From Oryzias latipes (taxonomy: Eukaryota; Chordata; Actinopteri; Beloniformes; Adrianichthyidae), in assembly GCF_002234675.1 (NCBI RefSeq), contig NC_019862.2, positions 23,556,160 to 23,620,159 of the forward strand: a DNA stretch of 64,000 bases, in the 5' to 3' direction. Made by a program: the position numbers and the translations under genes. Each line of letters opens with the position of its first letter. Position 1 is the stretch's first letter. The notes under the pieces were generated by a model, which was given only the letters and a program-made list of their open reading frames with translations, was not told where the DNA came from and made no database searches. This document shows positions 21,209 through 32,181 of the stretch, piece after piece.

Positions 21209-23683
21209 CAATCCAATCCGCTTTATTTATATTGCACATTTCTCAAACTGGCAGTTTCCAAAATGCTGTACAGTGACCAAAAACCAGACAAAAGATTGCC
21301 AAACAAATTAAAAACAAAGTACACCAGTAAAATGGATAAAAAATAAAATAAAAATAAAGACAAGGTAAAAACAAGATAAAAACACAGATAAATATAGATA
21401 AAAATACAGTAAAAACACAGAGGACCACACAACTAATGTGTATGGAAGCGATTCTGTAGCATAAATAAAAAGCAAAGTCAAAACCAGAAATGATTTTTCA
21501 TTTTCAAAATGAAGCTGCATTTTTTGACTCAAAATTAAAAAGGAAAAGCAATACTTCAAAATGCTTTTTCATTTCCTTCCTTAACACAGCTTTTTCTGTC
21601 ACTTAATTAAAATGATAAAGAAAATGGTATTCAACATTTCATTTTCAAAAAGGTTTCTGGTAAATGTGTAGCATAATTCATTTAGAAATGTCTAATTTGA
21701 CAATTAAAATGGATTAATAGAAATGCTTTTTAATTTTCAAAATGTAGATGCATCAAATGCCTCAAAATTAAAATGAAAAAGCAAGATTTTCAAAATGCTT
21801 TTTCATTTTATACTCAAAACCGCTTATTCTGTGTCATAATTAAAACGTAAATACAAAGAGGGGATTGCATTTGCATTTTCACATCCACCCTGGGAAACTT
21901 ATTCAATATTCATTTAGGAAAAGCATTTCCAGAGGGGAGGCGGGGCAATGACGTCACTGCTTTCTCCGAATGTCCGGCCGCTGACAGACACAGACACACG
22001 CACGAGGAGAAGTGGAGCTTTCTGTTAGCCGCAGAGAAGAGGGTTTTGTGATGGTTGTGAACTTCTGATGATTGTACACAGCTTTTCAGGACTACATAGC
22101 AGCATGTCTGCCTTCTGCGGGCCTCCTCCTGACGCACCGCGGACAAGCTTTTGTTCTTCGGACCGCCAGCTTACACCAGTCTTTATTTTGTTCTGGACAC
22201 CACTGGAACCACAAATTTACAAGACGGTTTCTCAGATCATAACAGCATTTCCGCCTTCAGCGAACATCGGGAGCTTCGCACTCCACCATGTGAAGGCAGC
22301 TGGCGGTCCGAAGAAAAAAACTTGTCCGCGGTGTGTCACGAGGAGGACCGCAGAAGGCGGACATGCTGCTATGTAGTTCTGAGAAGCTGTGTAAAGTCAT
22401 CAGAGGTTCACAACCACCACAAAGCCGTTTTCTCTGCCGCTAACACAGTCTGCTCCTAGTGCGTGTGTCTGTGTCTGTGTCTGTGAGCGGCCGGACACAC
22501 GGAGAAAGCAGTGACGTCATCGCCCCGCCTCCCCTCTGGAAATGCTTTTCCTAAATGAATATTGAATAAGTTTCCCAGGGTGGATGTGAAAATGCAAATG
22601 CAATCCCCTCTTTGTATTTTCGTTTGAATTATGACACAAAATAAGCGGTTTTGAGTATAAAATGAAAAAGCATTTTGAAAATCTTGCTTTTTCATTTTAA
22701 TTTTGAGGCATTTGATGCATCTACATTTTGAAAATTAAAAAGCATTTCTGTTAATCCATTTTAATTTTCAAATTAGACATTTCTAAATTAATTATGCTAC
22801 ACATTTACCAGGGACCTTTTTGAAAATGAAATGTTGAATACCATTTTCTTTATCATTTTAATTAAGTGACAGAAAAAGATGTTTTAAGGAAGGAAATGAA
22901 AAAAGCATTTTGAAGTATTGCTTTTTCATTTGAATTTTGAGTCAAAAAATGCAGCTTCATTTTGAAAGTGAAAAAGCATTTCTATTAATCCATTTTAAAT
23001 GTCAAATTAGACATTTCTAAAAGAATTATGCTACACATTTACCAGAGAACGTCTTGAAAAGGAAATGTCAAATACCATTTTAATTTTAATTTTAATTAAG
23101 TCACAGAATAAGCAGCGTTGAGGAAGGAAATGAAAAAGCATTTTGGTGGATTGGTTTTTCATTTTATTTTTGAGTCAAAAAATGCAGCTTCATTTTGAAA
23201 ATGAAAAAGCATTTCTGGTTTTGACTTTGCTTTTTATTTATGCTACAGAATCGCTTCCATACATGCGGTGTTAAAAGCTAGAGAGTAAAAATGTGTTTTA
23301 AGACGGGATTTAAAGCACTCCACAGAGGGCGCTGTTCTGACATGAAATGGCAGAGCGTTCCACAGCTTAGGGCCAACAACAGAGAACGCTCTGTCTCCCC
23401 TAGTTTTGAGCCTTGTCATGGGCTCCACAAGCTGGAGCTGGCCGTCTGACCTCAGAGCACGAGCTGGTTTATAAATCTGAATGAGGTCAGAGATGTATTT
23501 TGGAGCCAGTCCATGTAGAGCTTTAAAAACAAACAATACAATTTTAAAATTAATTCTAAAATTAACAGGAAGCCAGTGCAACGACGCAAGAATAGGAGTG
23601 ATGTGTTCATAATTTTTGGTTCCTGTTAAAAGTCGTGCAGCAGAGTTCTGGACTAACTGCAAGCGGGAAAGTGCCTTATGAGA
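21209..23683 (-). mobile_element. CR1/L2-like LINE 3' part, minus strand, holding a palindrome
   Basis: 23243-23662 codes, on the minus strand, MQLVQNSAARLLTGTKNYEH and then LHWLPVNFRINFKIVLFVFK, a reverse transcriptase C-terminus that is open for 139 residues. The 3' end lies at about 21209 (ATTGCACATTTCTC side). Flanks CTTATCACTAAATA and CTTATGAGAAATA suggest an imperfect target duplication. It sits in the tandem-unit junction just upstream of copy 2's distal promoter. Confidence 0.75.
21442..23260. mobile_element. 1.8 kb giant palindrome (foldback transposon)
   Basis: ATGGAAGCGATTCTGTAGCA at the left edge is exactly inverted at the right edge. The two arms match inward (GCAGCTGCATTTTTTGACTC-type blocks, GGAGGCGGGGCAATGACGTC) to about 22170 and 22300, leaving a loop of about 125 bp. 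The right arm has an internal duplication of about 230 bp (22740-22900 and 22980-23150). Arm centres contain CpG-rich sequence with TGACGTCA. No transposase is present. Nested in a LINE. Confidence 0.8.
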
Positions 23684-24010
23684 AATAGCCTCATTCTGTC
23701 AGCTTCTGTATGCTTTGGAGTTAATGTATCAAATTTTTGTTTAGATCGCTTGGAATAAAGCTTTTCCAAGTCCAAATCCAACACTGTCCTTTCACTGGTG
23801 TCAAGCCAGCCCTCTCTCGCCGAACGGCTGTCAAGTGAGCCCTCTCTCAAAAACGGTGTGCCGCTTTTTTACATACATGGCAGTAACAGCAAGAAGGACT
23901 TACTTTTAAAGTAAAAGCAATGTTTTAGCACTGTCATTTAGTTTACATATGTATGCTATTTACACACATGCACCCCCTCCCCCCTATATATACATATATA
24001 TTTATATATG

Positions 24011-24692
24011 TGTAGCCAGGTGGAGAAGGTGTAGGTACAGGGTTGTGCCACTAGAGGGCACTTCCTGGGTTTTCGGTGAACAGTTAAGTGAGGAGGTGGT
24101 GTGTTCTGGGGACCGTTATTTGACAGTTGTTTGACGGTTGTTTTGATCTGCGGATTAAAGGCGCTTGAAACCTGGCGTGAAGAGTCGTTAAGAGGGTAAA
24201 CAAACATAAAAAGGTAAAAAAAGAAGTTGTGTTTACTGTAATTGTTGTAAAAGTATTCTGTTTTAAGAAATTTGATGAAATTAGTAATTTGATTTGTACA
24301 ATTGTCGCTGCATTTTACGTGTGTTTTACAGCAGTGCTCGACGGAGCCAATGTTGTGACTGGTGATCAACTTTGCCGTCATTCCTGTTACAGTTCGGGCC
24401 ACAGAGCACCTGCTGTAGTTATTCTTGTGTACTCTTTTTCTTAAATTTGATCTTTTTCTCCATTTTTGTTTTGTTTACACTTGTTTTCTTTCGTGATTTT
24501 GGAAGATCGGAAAGTGACTGGCTAAAAGAAGCATCTAGATGGCATAATAGATCCACATTTTGTTTTTGTTTTTTTATCTTCCTGATTACCATTTTTTTTT
24601 AAATCTGAAATCCTGAGTTACATTTTTGTTTTGGAATAAAGAACCCAAAGACAGTTTTGTGTCCTGTGCAGGCTTGAATTCGCCAGGCTACA
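24011..24692 (+). repeat. 5' LTR of the gypsy element
   Basis: Begins TGTAGCCAGG and ends CCAGGCTACA. Contains AATAAAG near its 3' end. Confidence 0.9.
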
Positions 24693-24852
24693 CAATTTGG
24701 TACCAGGAGTGGGGTTCTGCAAAATTAGCAACTCAGGAGTTTTTGCAATATAATAAAAAATATATAAAAAAAATAAATAATAATTTTAAAGAGTACACAG
24801 AATAACTATAGTTGCACCAGCTTAAGTGCCTGGTGAGGAGGAAACCATTAAA

Positions 24853-25047
24853 AGGATTGTCGTGGGATTGATCACAGCACCGGAGACCTGGCAGGATCGT
24901 CGTGGGAGTGACCACAGCACAGGAGACCTGGCAGGATCGTCGTGGGATTGATCACAGCACCGGAGACCTGGCAGGATCGTCGTGGGAGTGACCACAGCAC
25001 CGGAGACCTGGCAGGATCGTCGTGGGAGTGACCACATCACCGGAGAT
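24853..25047 (+). repeat. 40-bp tandem repeat in the gypsy leader
   Basis: About five units beginning AGGATCGTCGTGGGAGTGAC and ending CGGAGACCTGGC, between the primer-binding region and gag. Unit length is 40 bp. Confidence 0.85.
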
Positions 25048-25151
25048 CAACTTCCTGCAGCCCGGTAGACGACAGCTCATCCTGGGACGAGGAAGAGTCA
25101 TCGGACCAACACATCTGGACCTGCATCTGAGTAACACCTGACATCCAGCTG

Positions 25152-26231
25152 TTGACCTTCGCTCGAACACATTCAGCCATGTCGCAGGAAGGCAGTGAGA
25201 ATGAGCCAGTCTCCAACATAGACTCAGAAATAGACCCTGTCACTGTACTGCAGACGCAGTTATCAGAACTAAGTTGTAAGCATGACCAGGCTATGGCTCA
25301 GATAGCCGCTCTGAGTAATAGAACAAACCGATCATACATTTACTTGCCTAGGGAACGCCCTATTCAGCCGTTTAGTGGTGATTCAACAGTCGATGGCCGC
25401 TCTGTTGATGAATTTTTAGATGAAATCCAGCGAGCTATTAGAGCTAGAGGTCTGGGAGAGGAAGATCAGGTGGATTTCATTATGTCACATCTTAGAGGGT
25501 CAGCACTGGAGGAGGTCAAGTTGTGCACAGAAGATGAGTTTAAGGCACCTGATGAAATTGTCAACTTACTCAGAGATGCTTACAGGGAGAAACGCAGTGT
25601 AGCACAACTTTTACAGACTTTCTACAGCCGCCACCAGGTAGAGGGTGAAGATTTTTTTGAATATTCCCACGCACTGTCACAGATCCTTCGCTCAGTTTTA
25701 AAACAAAAACCAGATGCAATTCTTGATGCAAAGATGGCAGTCAGAGACCAGTTTGTTGAAGGAATAAGAGATTCCGCACTCAGAAGGGAGCTCCGCAGAA
25801 TGCTTAGAGACAAACCAGATTCCTCGCTCTTCGAAGTGCGCCAGGAAGCAATTTCATGGTCAGCAGAGGACAGGCCCATTAACACTAGAGTTGTAAAAAG
25901 CAGGAGTATATTGGGCAATGATGGGAGCGATGGAAGCCAACCTACACGTAGTACACCCGAGAGGTCAACTGCCACATTAGATGATATTCTTAAAGTGGTC
26001 TCTGAACAAGGCAAAGCTATAGGGGAGTTGGTTAATGTGGTTAGAGAAGGAGTTGTTTTCCGGGGAAGCTCCCACAGAGATGAGAGAGTAAAAACAAAGT
26101 TCCAGTATACGGATGATGGCAAACCTATTTGTTTTAAGTGCAACAGAGTGGGACACATCGCTCGGGAGTGCAGATCACACAAAAAGGGAAGTCAACCTAC
26201 CACTTCTGAAACACCCGCCCAGGGAAACTAA
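25152..26231 (+). CDS. gag-like region of the gypsy element
   Basis: A region of about 359 residues with a retrotransposon gag-type (capsid-like) domain in its first two thirds and one CCHC zinc knuckle near its C-terminus (CFKCNRVGHIARECRSH). The start codon ATG is likely the one near 25179 (MSQEGSENEPVS). The product would package element RNA (family knowledge). Confidence 0.85.
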   Translation: MTFARTHSAMSQEGSENEPVSNIDSEIDPVTVLQTQLSELSCKHDQAMAQIAALSNRTNRSYIYLPRERPIQPFSGDSTVDGRSVDEFLDEIQRAIRARGLGEEDQVDFIMSHLRGSALEEVKLCTEDEFKAPDEIVNLLRDAYREKRSVAQLLQTFYSRHQVEGEDFFEYSHALSQILRSVLKQKPDAILDAKMAVRDQFVEGIRDSALRRELRRMLRDKPDSSLFEVRQEAISWSAEDRPINTRVVKSRSILGNDGSDGSQPTRSTPERSTATLDDILKVVSEQGKAIGELVNVVREGVVFRGSSHRDERVKTKFQYTDDGKPICFKCNRVGHIARECRSHKKGSQPTTSETPAQGN

Positions 26232-26317
26232 CACCCTCGGTTGCCAAGAGCCAGGCAATCCGAGGTGGAAGTAAAGGCTCTCAGATTCTTACTCGAGAGA
26301 GATTCCTAGAACGTGCT

Positions 26318-29300
26318 GTGGGCTCATGTCCCGAAGTTGAAGTTGAGGTGGGTGGAGTCAAGACTAGATGTATATTAGATAGTGGAAGTCAGGTCAGCAC
26401 CCTTTCTGAGTCATTTTTTCGTCAGCACCTGCTTGGTGAGGATGAGGATATAATTCCCACAGCCAAGTGGCTTAAACTAACAGCTGCTAATTCACTGCCT
26501 ATTCCTTACATAGGTTACGTGGAGTTAGATGTGAAGACTATGGGATTAACTGTTACAGAGTGTGGATTTTTGGTAGTGAGGGATCCTGATAAGCAGCAGG
26601 TGAGGATGCAGAACAGCGGTTTAGTTTCAGATAGGGTCAGCACAATGACAAATGAAACCCAGCAGCCGGATAAAAATAATCCTCCACTGCTTATAGGGAT
26701 GAATGTGATAAAGAGATGCAAAGAGTTGTCTATTGCCAGTTTGGACTCCACACTTGGAGGCCAGTTAGATTCAGCTTGGAAAGAAACGCTGCAAAAGTTG
26801 CAAATGGATGATGGGGCAGAAAAAGTTTCTGCAGCTAGGGTGGCAAGTAAAAATGCCACCCATGTGCCAGCAGCTTCGGTAGCCACCGTGTATGCTAAAA
26901 GGGGCACAAAACACTCTCATGGGCTGCTGTTGCTTGAGCCAACGAACACACCCATGCCCAGTGGCCTGATTGTGATCCCTACCTTGGTGGACGTTGCTAA
27001 ACGTGTGTTTCCTGTACAAGTGGTGAACCTCTCTGAAGAGGACTTATGGTTATCACCGAAAACTAGACTGGGGATCCTTTCCAAAGTGGAGTGTGTTGAA
27101 CCAGCAGCTGAGGTGTCTTTCAATCGCATCTCTGCAGATCATGAGGAAGTAACGATAGAACAGAAAGAGGCTAGTGTTTCGGAAGATGCACCACATCTGT
27201 TATTGGATCACCTGAAAATTGGTGGCACCACGGAACAGCAGACCAGGCTGGCAAAACTTATTTCTCAGTACACTGATGTGTTCGCGTTGAGTGATGAGGA
27301 CCTTGGCTATGCTGACAGGATACAACATGAAATTCACTTAACCGATGATGTCCCAGTTACTCAGCCCTACAGGCGGGTACCACCCACTCAGTACAAGGAG
27401 GTCAAAGATCATATTGCACAACTTTTAAGGAAGGGGGTAATCCAAGAAAGTACCAGTGCTTATGCGTCCCCGATTGTACTAGTGCGAAAAGCAGACAACA
27501 GCTTGAGACTGTGTGTGGATTACAGACGCCTCAATGCCAAAACCCGACGCGATGCCTTTCCATTGCCTCGGATCGATGAGTGCTTTGATGCTTTGCACGG
27601 GGCAAAATTTTTCTCAACCATCGATCTCGCTAGTGGCTATCATCAGGTTGCAGTACATGAGAATGACAGGCACAAAACAGCCTTTATAACACCTTTTGGG
27701 CTATTTGAGTACACTAGACTGCCTTTTGGAGTCTGCAATGGGCCAGCAACTTTTCAACGACTCATGCAGGCTACTATGAGTGACTTAGTGTTCCAGATCC
27801 TGCTTGTGTACTTGGATGACATTTTGGTCTACTCACCAACGTTCGATGGGCATTTGACTCGGTTACAGACTGTGTTTCAGAGGCTCAGGGAAACAGGATT
27901 AAAGGTGAAGGTGGAAAAATGTAATTTCCTCCAATCAAGCGTGCGGTTTCTGGGCCACCAGATTTCCGCTGATGGAATAGGCACAGATCCAGATAAGGTG
28001 GCGGCGGTTAAGCAATGGCCAGTTCCAGCTTCCGTTAAAGAGTTGAGATCATTTTTGGGCTTTTGCAGTTACTACCGCCGGTTTTTGCAGGGTTTTTCGC
28101 AACTGGCAGGTCCCTTACATGATGCGGTCAATACCTGCCTGAATCAGAGTAACATGTCTAGGTCGAAAAATCTGTTTAAAAGTGTTTGGACTGCAGAATG
28201 TCAAGATTCCTTTGAGGAGCTTAAAGAGAGACTGACCAGTGCCCCTCTACTTGGGTATGCTAACTTTTCCCTCCCATTTATCTTGGAGACAGACGCCAGC
28301 AGTTTAGGACTAGGAGCAGTCCTCTATCAGATTCAAGATGGGGAGAAGCATGTTATAGCATATGCCAGTAGGAGACTGAGAGGTGCAGAGAAGAATGATC
28401 GGAATTACAGCAGCATGAAGCTTGAGCTTCTCGCTTTAAAGTGGGCTGTATCTGAAAAGTTCAGAGGTTATCTTTTGGGGGCCAAATTTACTGTGATGAC
28501 AGACAATAATCCCCTGTGTCATCTCGACTCAGCAAGGTTGGGCGCCGTTGAACAGCGCTGGATAGCACAGTTGGCCCCGTTTGACTTTGACGTTCGTTAT
28601 CGCCCTGGGAGATGTAACGCAGCAGCAGATGCACTGTCTAGGCAGCCGTTAGCAGGGGAGCCGGAAACAAATGGTGACGAGGAGTTTGATGGATGTATAT
28701 CCATTTGCAACATGATTCAGAGAGGCACATCCCTTGACCCAGATTTAGTGTGTGAAGGTATCAAGTGCTGTCAGGTTAGAGAGATGCGGGCTACAGCTGC
28801 TGAGCAGGTTGTTGAGAACAAAGATCTTCAAGGTAACACGCCAACTCTGCCAGGTTACTCAAAAGAGGAGTTGAGGCAGTTTCAACAAACAGACCCAACC
28901 ATTAAGTCCTTTTGTCAGTTTTGGGATCAGAAGACAAAACCCACTTATCAGCAAAGGAGGAGTTTAGCTAAACCCGTCATCTCCCTGCTCAGACAGTGGT
29001 CAAGAATTATAGATGTAGATGGATTGTTATATCGTGTTATTGAGGATGATCACAAACTTGAGTGTCAACAACTTCTTTTGCCCGAATGTTTGAAAGACTC
29101 AGTACTTGAAAGTGTGCATAATCAGATGGGTCATCAAGGAATAGAGCGCACGCAGAACCTTTTGAAACAGAGGTGTTTCTGGGTTGGGATGTATGAAAAT
29201 GTCGAGCGGTGGGTGAAACAGTGTGAAAGATATATACTCACCAAACTGCCACAACCTCACATACGTACCCCTATGAAACATTTTCTTGCTACACGCCCTC

Positions 29301-30601
29301 TTGAGGTAGTTGCAGTGGATTTTACGTTGTTGGAGCCAGCTTCCGATGGTCGAGAGAATGTGTTGGTTGTAACTGATGTTTTCACCAAATTTACACAGGC
29401 GTTTCCAACACGAGATCAAAAAGCTGATACCACTGCGAAGGTCTTGCTCAGAGAGTGGTTTATGAAGTATGGGGTACCTGAGAGGTTACATTCCGATCAG
29501 GGAAGGAACTTTGAGAGTGAGGTCATTCAGGAACTGTGTAAATTGTATGGAGTTAAGAAAACGCGCACCACACCCCATCATCCCCAGGGTAATGCCCAGT
29601 GTGAGCGTTTTAATAGGACTCTGCATGACCTCCTGCGCACGCTCCCACCAGAGAAAAAACGTAGGTGGCCTGAGTATTTGCCAGAGTTGATTTATGCCTA
29701 CAATGTAACTCCACACGCCACCACGGGGTACTCACCGTACTATCTCCTGTATGGGGTACATCCACACCTCCCTGTAGATGCGTTGTTAAATCAAGATCAG
29801 GTGGTAGATAGAAAACATGACTGGTTGGTGGTTCATCAGGAACGTCTGCATGAGGCCCATAACAGAACTAGGCAGTATTCTGAACAAAAAGCTGCAGAAC
29901 GGCTTGAACTGGAGAAGAGCAAAGTTTACTGTCCTCCTGTGGAAATAGGTCAATTAGTTTATCTCCGTCAGTGGCCCCAGGGTAGAAACAAAATTCAGGA
30001 TGCCTGGAGTTCAGTGATTTACCGGGTCCTGGATGTGCAAGACAGCACACACACTGTGGAGCCATTGGAGGGTGGTCCCATCAAAAGGGTCCATCGAGTA
30101 AACCTAAGACCCTGTCCAGGCCCAGTTCCAGCACCAAGGAAATTGAAAAAGGACACTTCCACTTCTACTATAGCTGCTCCTGTGGAAGTTCGTAAAGAGA
30201 ATCTGGAGTCAGACCCAGATTATGTACTGTTGGAGGAAACAACTTATCCACATTTGGACCAAGAACTGAACACAGACACTGATGGTGTTCCTGATTGCCA
30301 GGTCTTGGAGTCCTGGAGCACTGGTGGAACGGTTGATGGTGGAACACCTCTCCCAGGTTCAGAACTAAAGGACATTGTGACAAACAGCATGTCTGGAAGA
30401 GATGCTGAGACCGAGGTGCCGGTTCCCGCCCCTCGCCGGAGTCAGAGAGCAACCGCGGGATTACATTCAAATCCACATCATCTCCCCAGATCAACCTGTA
30501 ATGCTATTTCTTTAAGTCCTGATGTATTGTCACAGCTGTTGATCAATGTGGGTACAGCATTCTTCAGAGAAGCAATGAATGAAGGAAAGTGTGTAAATTA
30601 G
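26318..30601 (+). CDS. pol-like region of the gypsy element
   Basis: Domains in order: aspartic protease (near LDSGSQVST), reverse transcriptase (YLDDILVYS), RNase H, a zinc-binding HHCC-type region and DDE integrase, then a C-terminal tail. The order protease-RT-RNase H-integrase defines Ty3/gypsy. Gag and pol lie in separate frames; in this family pol is usually expressed by frameshifting or read-through. Confidence 0.9.
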   Translation: MGSCPEVEVEVGGVKTRCILDSGSQVSTLSESFFRQHLLGEDEDIIPTAKWLKLTAANSLPIPYIGYVELDVKTMGLTVTECGFLVVRDPDKQQVRMQNSGLVSDRVSTMTNETQQPDKNNPPLLIGMNVIKRCKELSIASLDSTLGGQLDSAWKETLQKLQMDDGAEKVSAARVASKNATHVPAASVATVYAKRGTKHSHGLLLLEPTNTPMPSGLIVIPTLVDVAKRVFPVQVVNLSEEDLWLSPKTRLGILSKVECVEPAAEVSFNRISADHEEVTIEQKEASVSEDAPHLLLDHLKIGGTTEQQTRLAKLISQYTDVFALSDEDLGYADRIQHEIHLTDDVPVTQPYRRVPPTQYKEVKDHIAQLLRKGVIQESTSAYASPIVLVRKADNSLRLCVDYRRLNAKTRRDAFPLPRIDECFDALHGAKFFSTIDLASGYHQVAVHENDRHKTAFITPFGLFEYTRLPFGVCNGPATFQRLMQATMSDLVFQILLVYLDDILVYSPTFDGHLTRLQTVFQRLRETGLKVKVEKCNFLQSSVRFLGHQISADGIGTDPDKVAAVKQWPVPASVKELRSFLGFCSYYRRFLQGFSQLAGPLHDAVNTCLNQSNMSRSKNLFKSVWTAECQDSFEELKERLTSAPLLGYANFSLPFILETDASSLGLGAVLYQIQDGEKHVIAYASRRLRGAEKNDRNYSSMKLELLALKWAVSEKFRGYLLGAKFTVMTDNNPLCHLDSARLGAVEQRWIAQLAPFDFDVRYRPGRCNAAADALSRQPLAGEPETNGDEEFDGCISICNMIQRGTSLDPDLVCEGIKCCQVREMRATAAEQVVENKDLQGNTPTLPGYSKEELRQFQQTDPTIKSFCQFWDQKTKPTYQQRRSLAKPVISLLRQWSRIIDVDGLLYRVIEDDHKLECQQLLLPECLKDSVLESVHNQMGHQGIERTQNLLKQRCFWVGMYENVERWVKQCERYILTKLPQPHIRTPMKHFLATRPLEVVAVDFTLLEPASDGRENVLVVTDVFTKFTQAFPTRDQKADTTAKVLLREWFMKYGVPERLHSDQGRNFESEVIQELCKLYGVKKTRTTPHHPQGNAQCERFNRTLHDLLRTLPPEKKRRWPEYLPELIYAYNVTPHATTGYSPYYLLYGVHPHLPVDALLNQDQVVDRKHDWLVVHQERLHEAHNRTRQYSEQKAAERLELEKSKVYCPPVEIGQLVYLRQWPQGRNKIQDAWSSVIYRVLDVQDSTHTVEPLEGGPIKRVHRVNLRPCPGPVPAPRKLKKDTSTSTIAAPVEVRKENLESDPDYVLLEETTYPHLDQELNTDTDGVPDCQVLESWSTGGTVDGGTPLPGSELKDIVTNSMSGRDAETEVPVPAPRRSQRATAGLHSNPHHLPRSTCNAISLSPDVLSQLLINVGTAFFREAMNEGKCVN

Positions 30602-30636
30602 GTCACCGAGGGCGGTGCCTGGAAAGCAGGGGAGAA

Positions 30637-31318
30637 TGTAGCCAGGAGGAGAAGGTGTAGGTACAGGGTTGTGCCACTAGAGGGCGCTTCCTGGGTTTTC
30701 AGTGAACAGTTCAGTGAGGAGGTGGTGTGTTCTGGGGACCGTTATTTGACAGTTGTTTGACGGTTGTTTTGATCTGCGGATTAAAGGCGCTTGAAACCTG
30801 GCGTGAAGAGTCGTTAAGAGGGTAAACAAACATAAAAAGGTAAAAAAAGAAGTTGTGTTTACTGTAATTGTTGTAAAAGTATTCTGTTTTAAGAAATTTG
30901 ATGAAATTAGTAATTTGATTTGTACAATTGTCGCTGCATTTTACGTGTGTTTTACAGCAGTGCTCGACGGAGCCAATGTTGTGACTGGTGATCAACTTTG
31001 CTGTCATTCCTGTTACAGTTCGGGCCACAGAGCACCTGCTGTAGTTATTCTTGTGTACTCTTTTTCTTAAATTTGATCTTTTTCTCCATTTTTGTTTTGT
31101 TTACACTTGTTTTCTTTCGTGATTTTGGAAGATCGGAAAGTGACTGGCTAAAAGAAGCATCTAGATGGCATAATAGATCCACATTTTGTTTTTGTTTTTT
31201 TATCTTCCTGATTACCATTTTTTTTTAAATCTGAAATCCTGAGTTACATTTTTGTTTTGGAATAAAGAACCCAAAGACAGTTTTGTGTCCTGTGCAGGCT
31301 TGAATTCGCCAGGCTACA
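30637..31318 (+). repeat. 3' LTR of the gypsy element
   Basis: Same length and almost the same sequence as the 5' LTR, preceded by a purine-rich tract. Confidence 0.9.
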
Positions 31319-31394
31319 TATGTATATATATATATATTTATATGTCTGATGTGAATTTTCAAAAAAAGACAGAAATAAAATGATGTATCATATT

Positions 31395-31860
31395 ATTTAA
31401 GAGTCTGCTCTCAAAGTAACTGCCCTGGTCACTGTGTAGCTCATTGGGGACTCCACACCGCGTGAATGTCCCCTCCTCCAGGTAGCGGACCAGACAACCA
31501 CAACAGCGAAGTACCTGGAGAAGGGGATGTTCACGCGGTTAGGACTCCGCAATGAGCTCCACAGTGACCCAGGCAGGTACTTTGAGAGCAGACTCTTCGC
31601 AGGGGAGTGCAAACACCTGCGAGAGAAGATGACCCGGACTACACCACTTCATCCACAGAGCGATGGTTTGGTGGAGCGCTTCAACGTACATTGGCTACCT
31701 AGCTTGCTAGTGACCAGTACACATCAGAAAGACTGGGACCAACATCTACCCCTGGTCCTGTGGGCATATTGCACCCAATGCAGGAGTCCAGTCAGTGCAC
31801 ACCCGCACTCTTTTTACAGATTTGTCACCATGGGACAAAAACACCTAATATTATAAAAAT
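31395..31860. mobile_element. Integrase fragments of another gypsy family, partly inverted (fossil)
   Basis: Two pieces of the same integrase region lie head-to-head around about 31495, forming an inverted repeat. The plus-strand piece continues to about 31740. It is broken and is a different family from the intact element next to it. Confidence 0.65.
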
Positions 31861-31962
31861 ACTATTTGAAATTCCACATCAGATCTGTCTGAAACTTATT
31901 TTGTGATTTTGTGACATAACCTGATAACCAGGTGGGATAGTAGAAGTGAGAAGTGAAAACAC

Positions 31963-31994
31963 TGTGTGTGTGTGTTTGTGTGTGTGCGCGTGAC

Positions 31995-32029
<35 letters not shown>

Positions 32030-32030
32030 A
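31963..32030. repeat. (GT)n microsatellite
   Basis: A GT-rich run with a few GC steps, inside the promoter-resident transposon of copy 2. Confidence 0.9.
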
Positions 32031-32181
32031 TTCACAGTTCTTACACTTTGCTATTACTTTAAAAATAAGTCCCTCTTGCTGTTACCGCAATGTATGTAAA
32101 TAAGCGGCACACCGTTTTTGAGGGAGGGCTCACTTGACAGCCGTTCGACGAGAGAGGGCTGGCTTGACAACATTGTCCTTT

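Larger units (their letters stand above)
24011..31318 (+). mobile_element. Ty3/gypsy LTR retrotransposon, looks whole
   Basis: LTRs of 682 bp at 24011-24692 and 30637-31318, a primer-binding-type sequence just after the 5' LTR, a purine tract before the 3' LTR, and TATG flanks. It carries gag and pol regions and no envelope gene. The two LTRs differ at only about five positions in my by-eye comparison, so it is young. It inserted into a TA-rich run inside the transposon at 23793-32173. Confidence 0.92.
23793..32173. mobile_element. Long-TIR transposon in the copy 2 promoter, with gypsy nested inside
   Basis: The left end CACTGGTGTCAAGCCAGCCC and the inverted right end GGGCTGGCTTGACAACAT are flanked by a perfect 8-bp duplication TGTCCTTT (23785-23792, 32174-32181). 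The empty site is visible in copy 3 near 39580. Without the nested gypsy element it is about 1.07 kb. Terminal repeats of over 100 bp share AACGGCTGTCAAGTGAG and ACGGTGTGCCGC. Fragments of the same family lie in the introns of copies 1 (9679) and 3 (40070). The 8-bp duplication suggests hAT (inference). Confidence 0.75.

Noticed and set aside
24822-25040. Minus-strand repetitive open frame near 25 kb, and a CRISPR-like look of the repeats
   Set aside because: It is the 40-bp tandem array of the gypsy leader. Units abut without unique spacers and the genome is eukaryotic.
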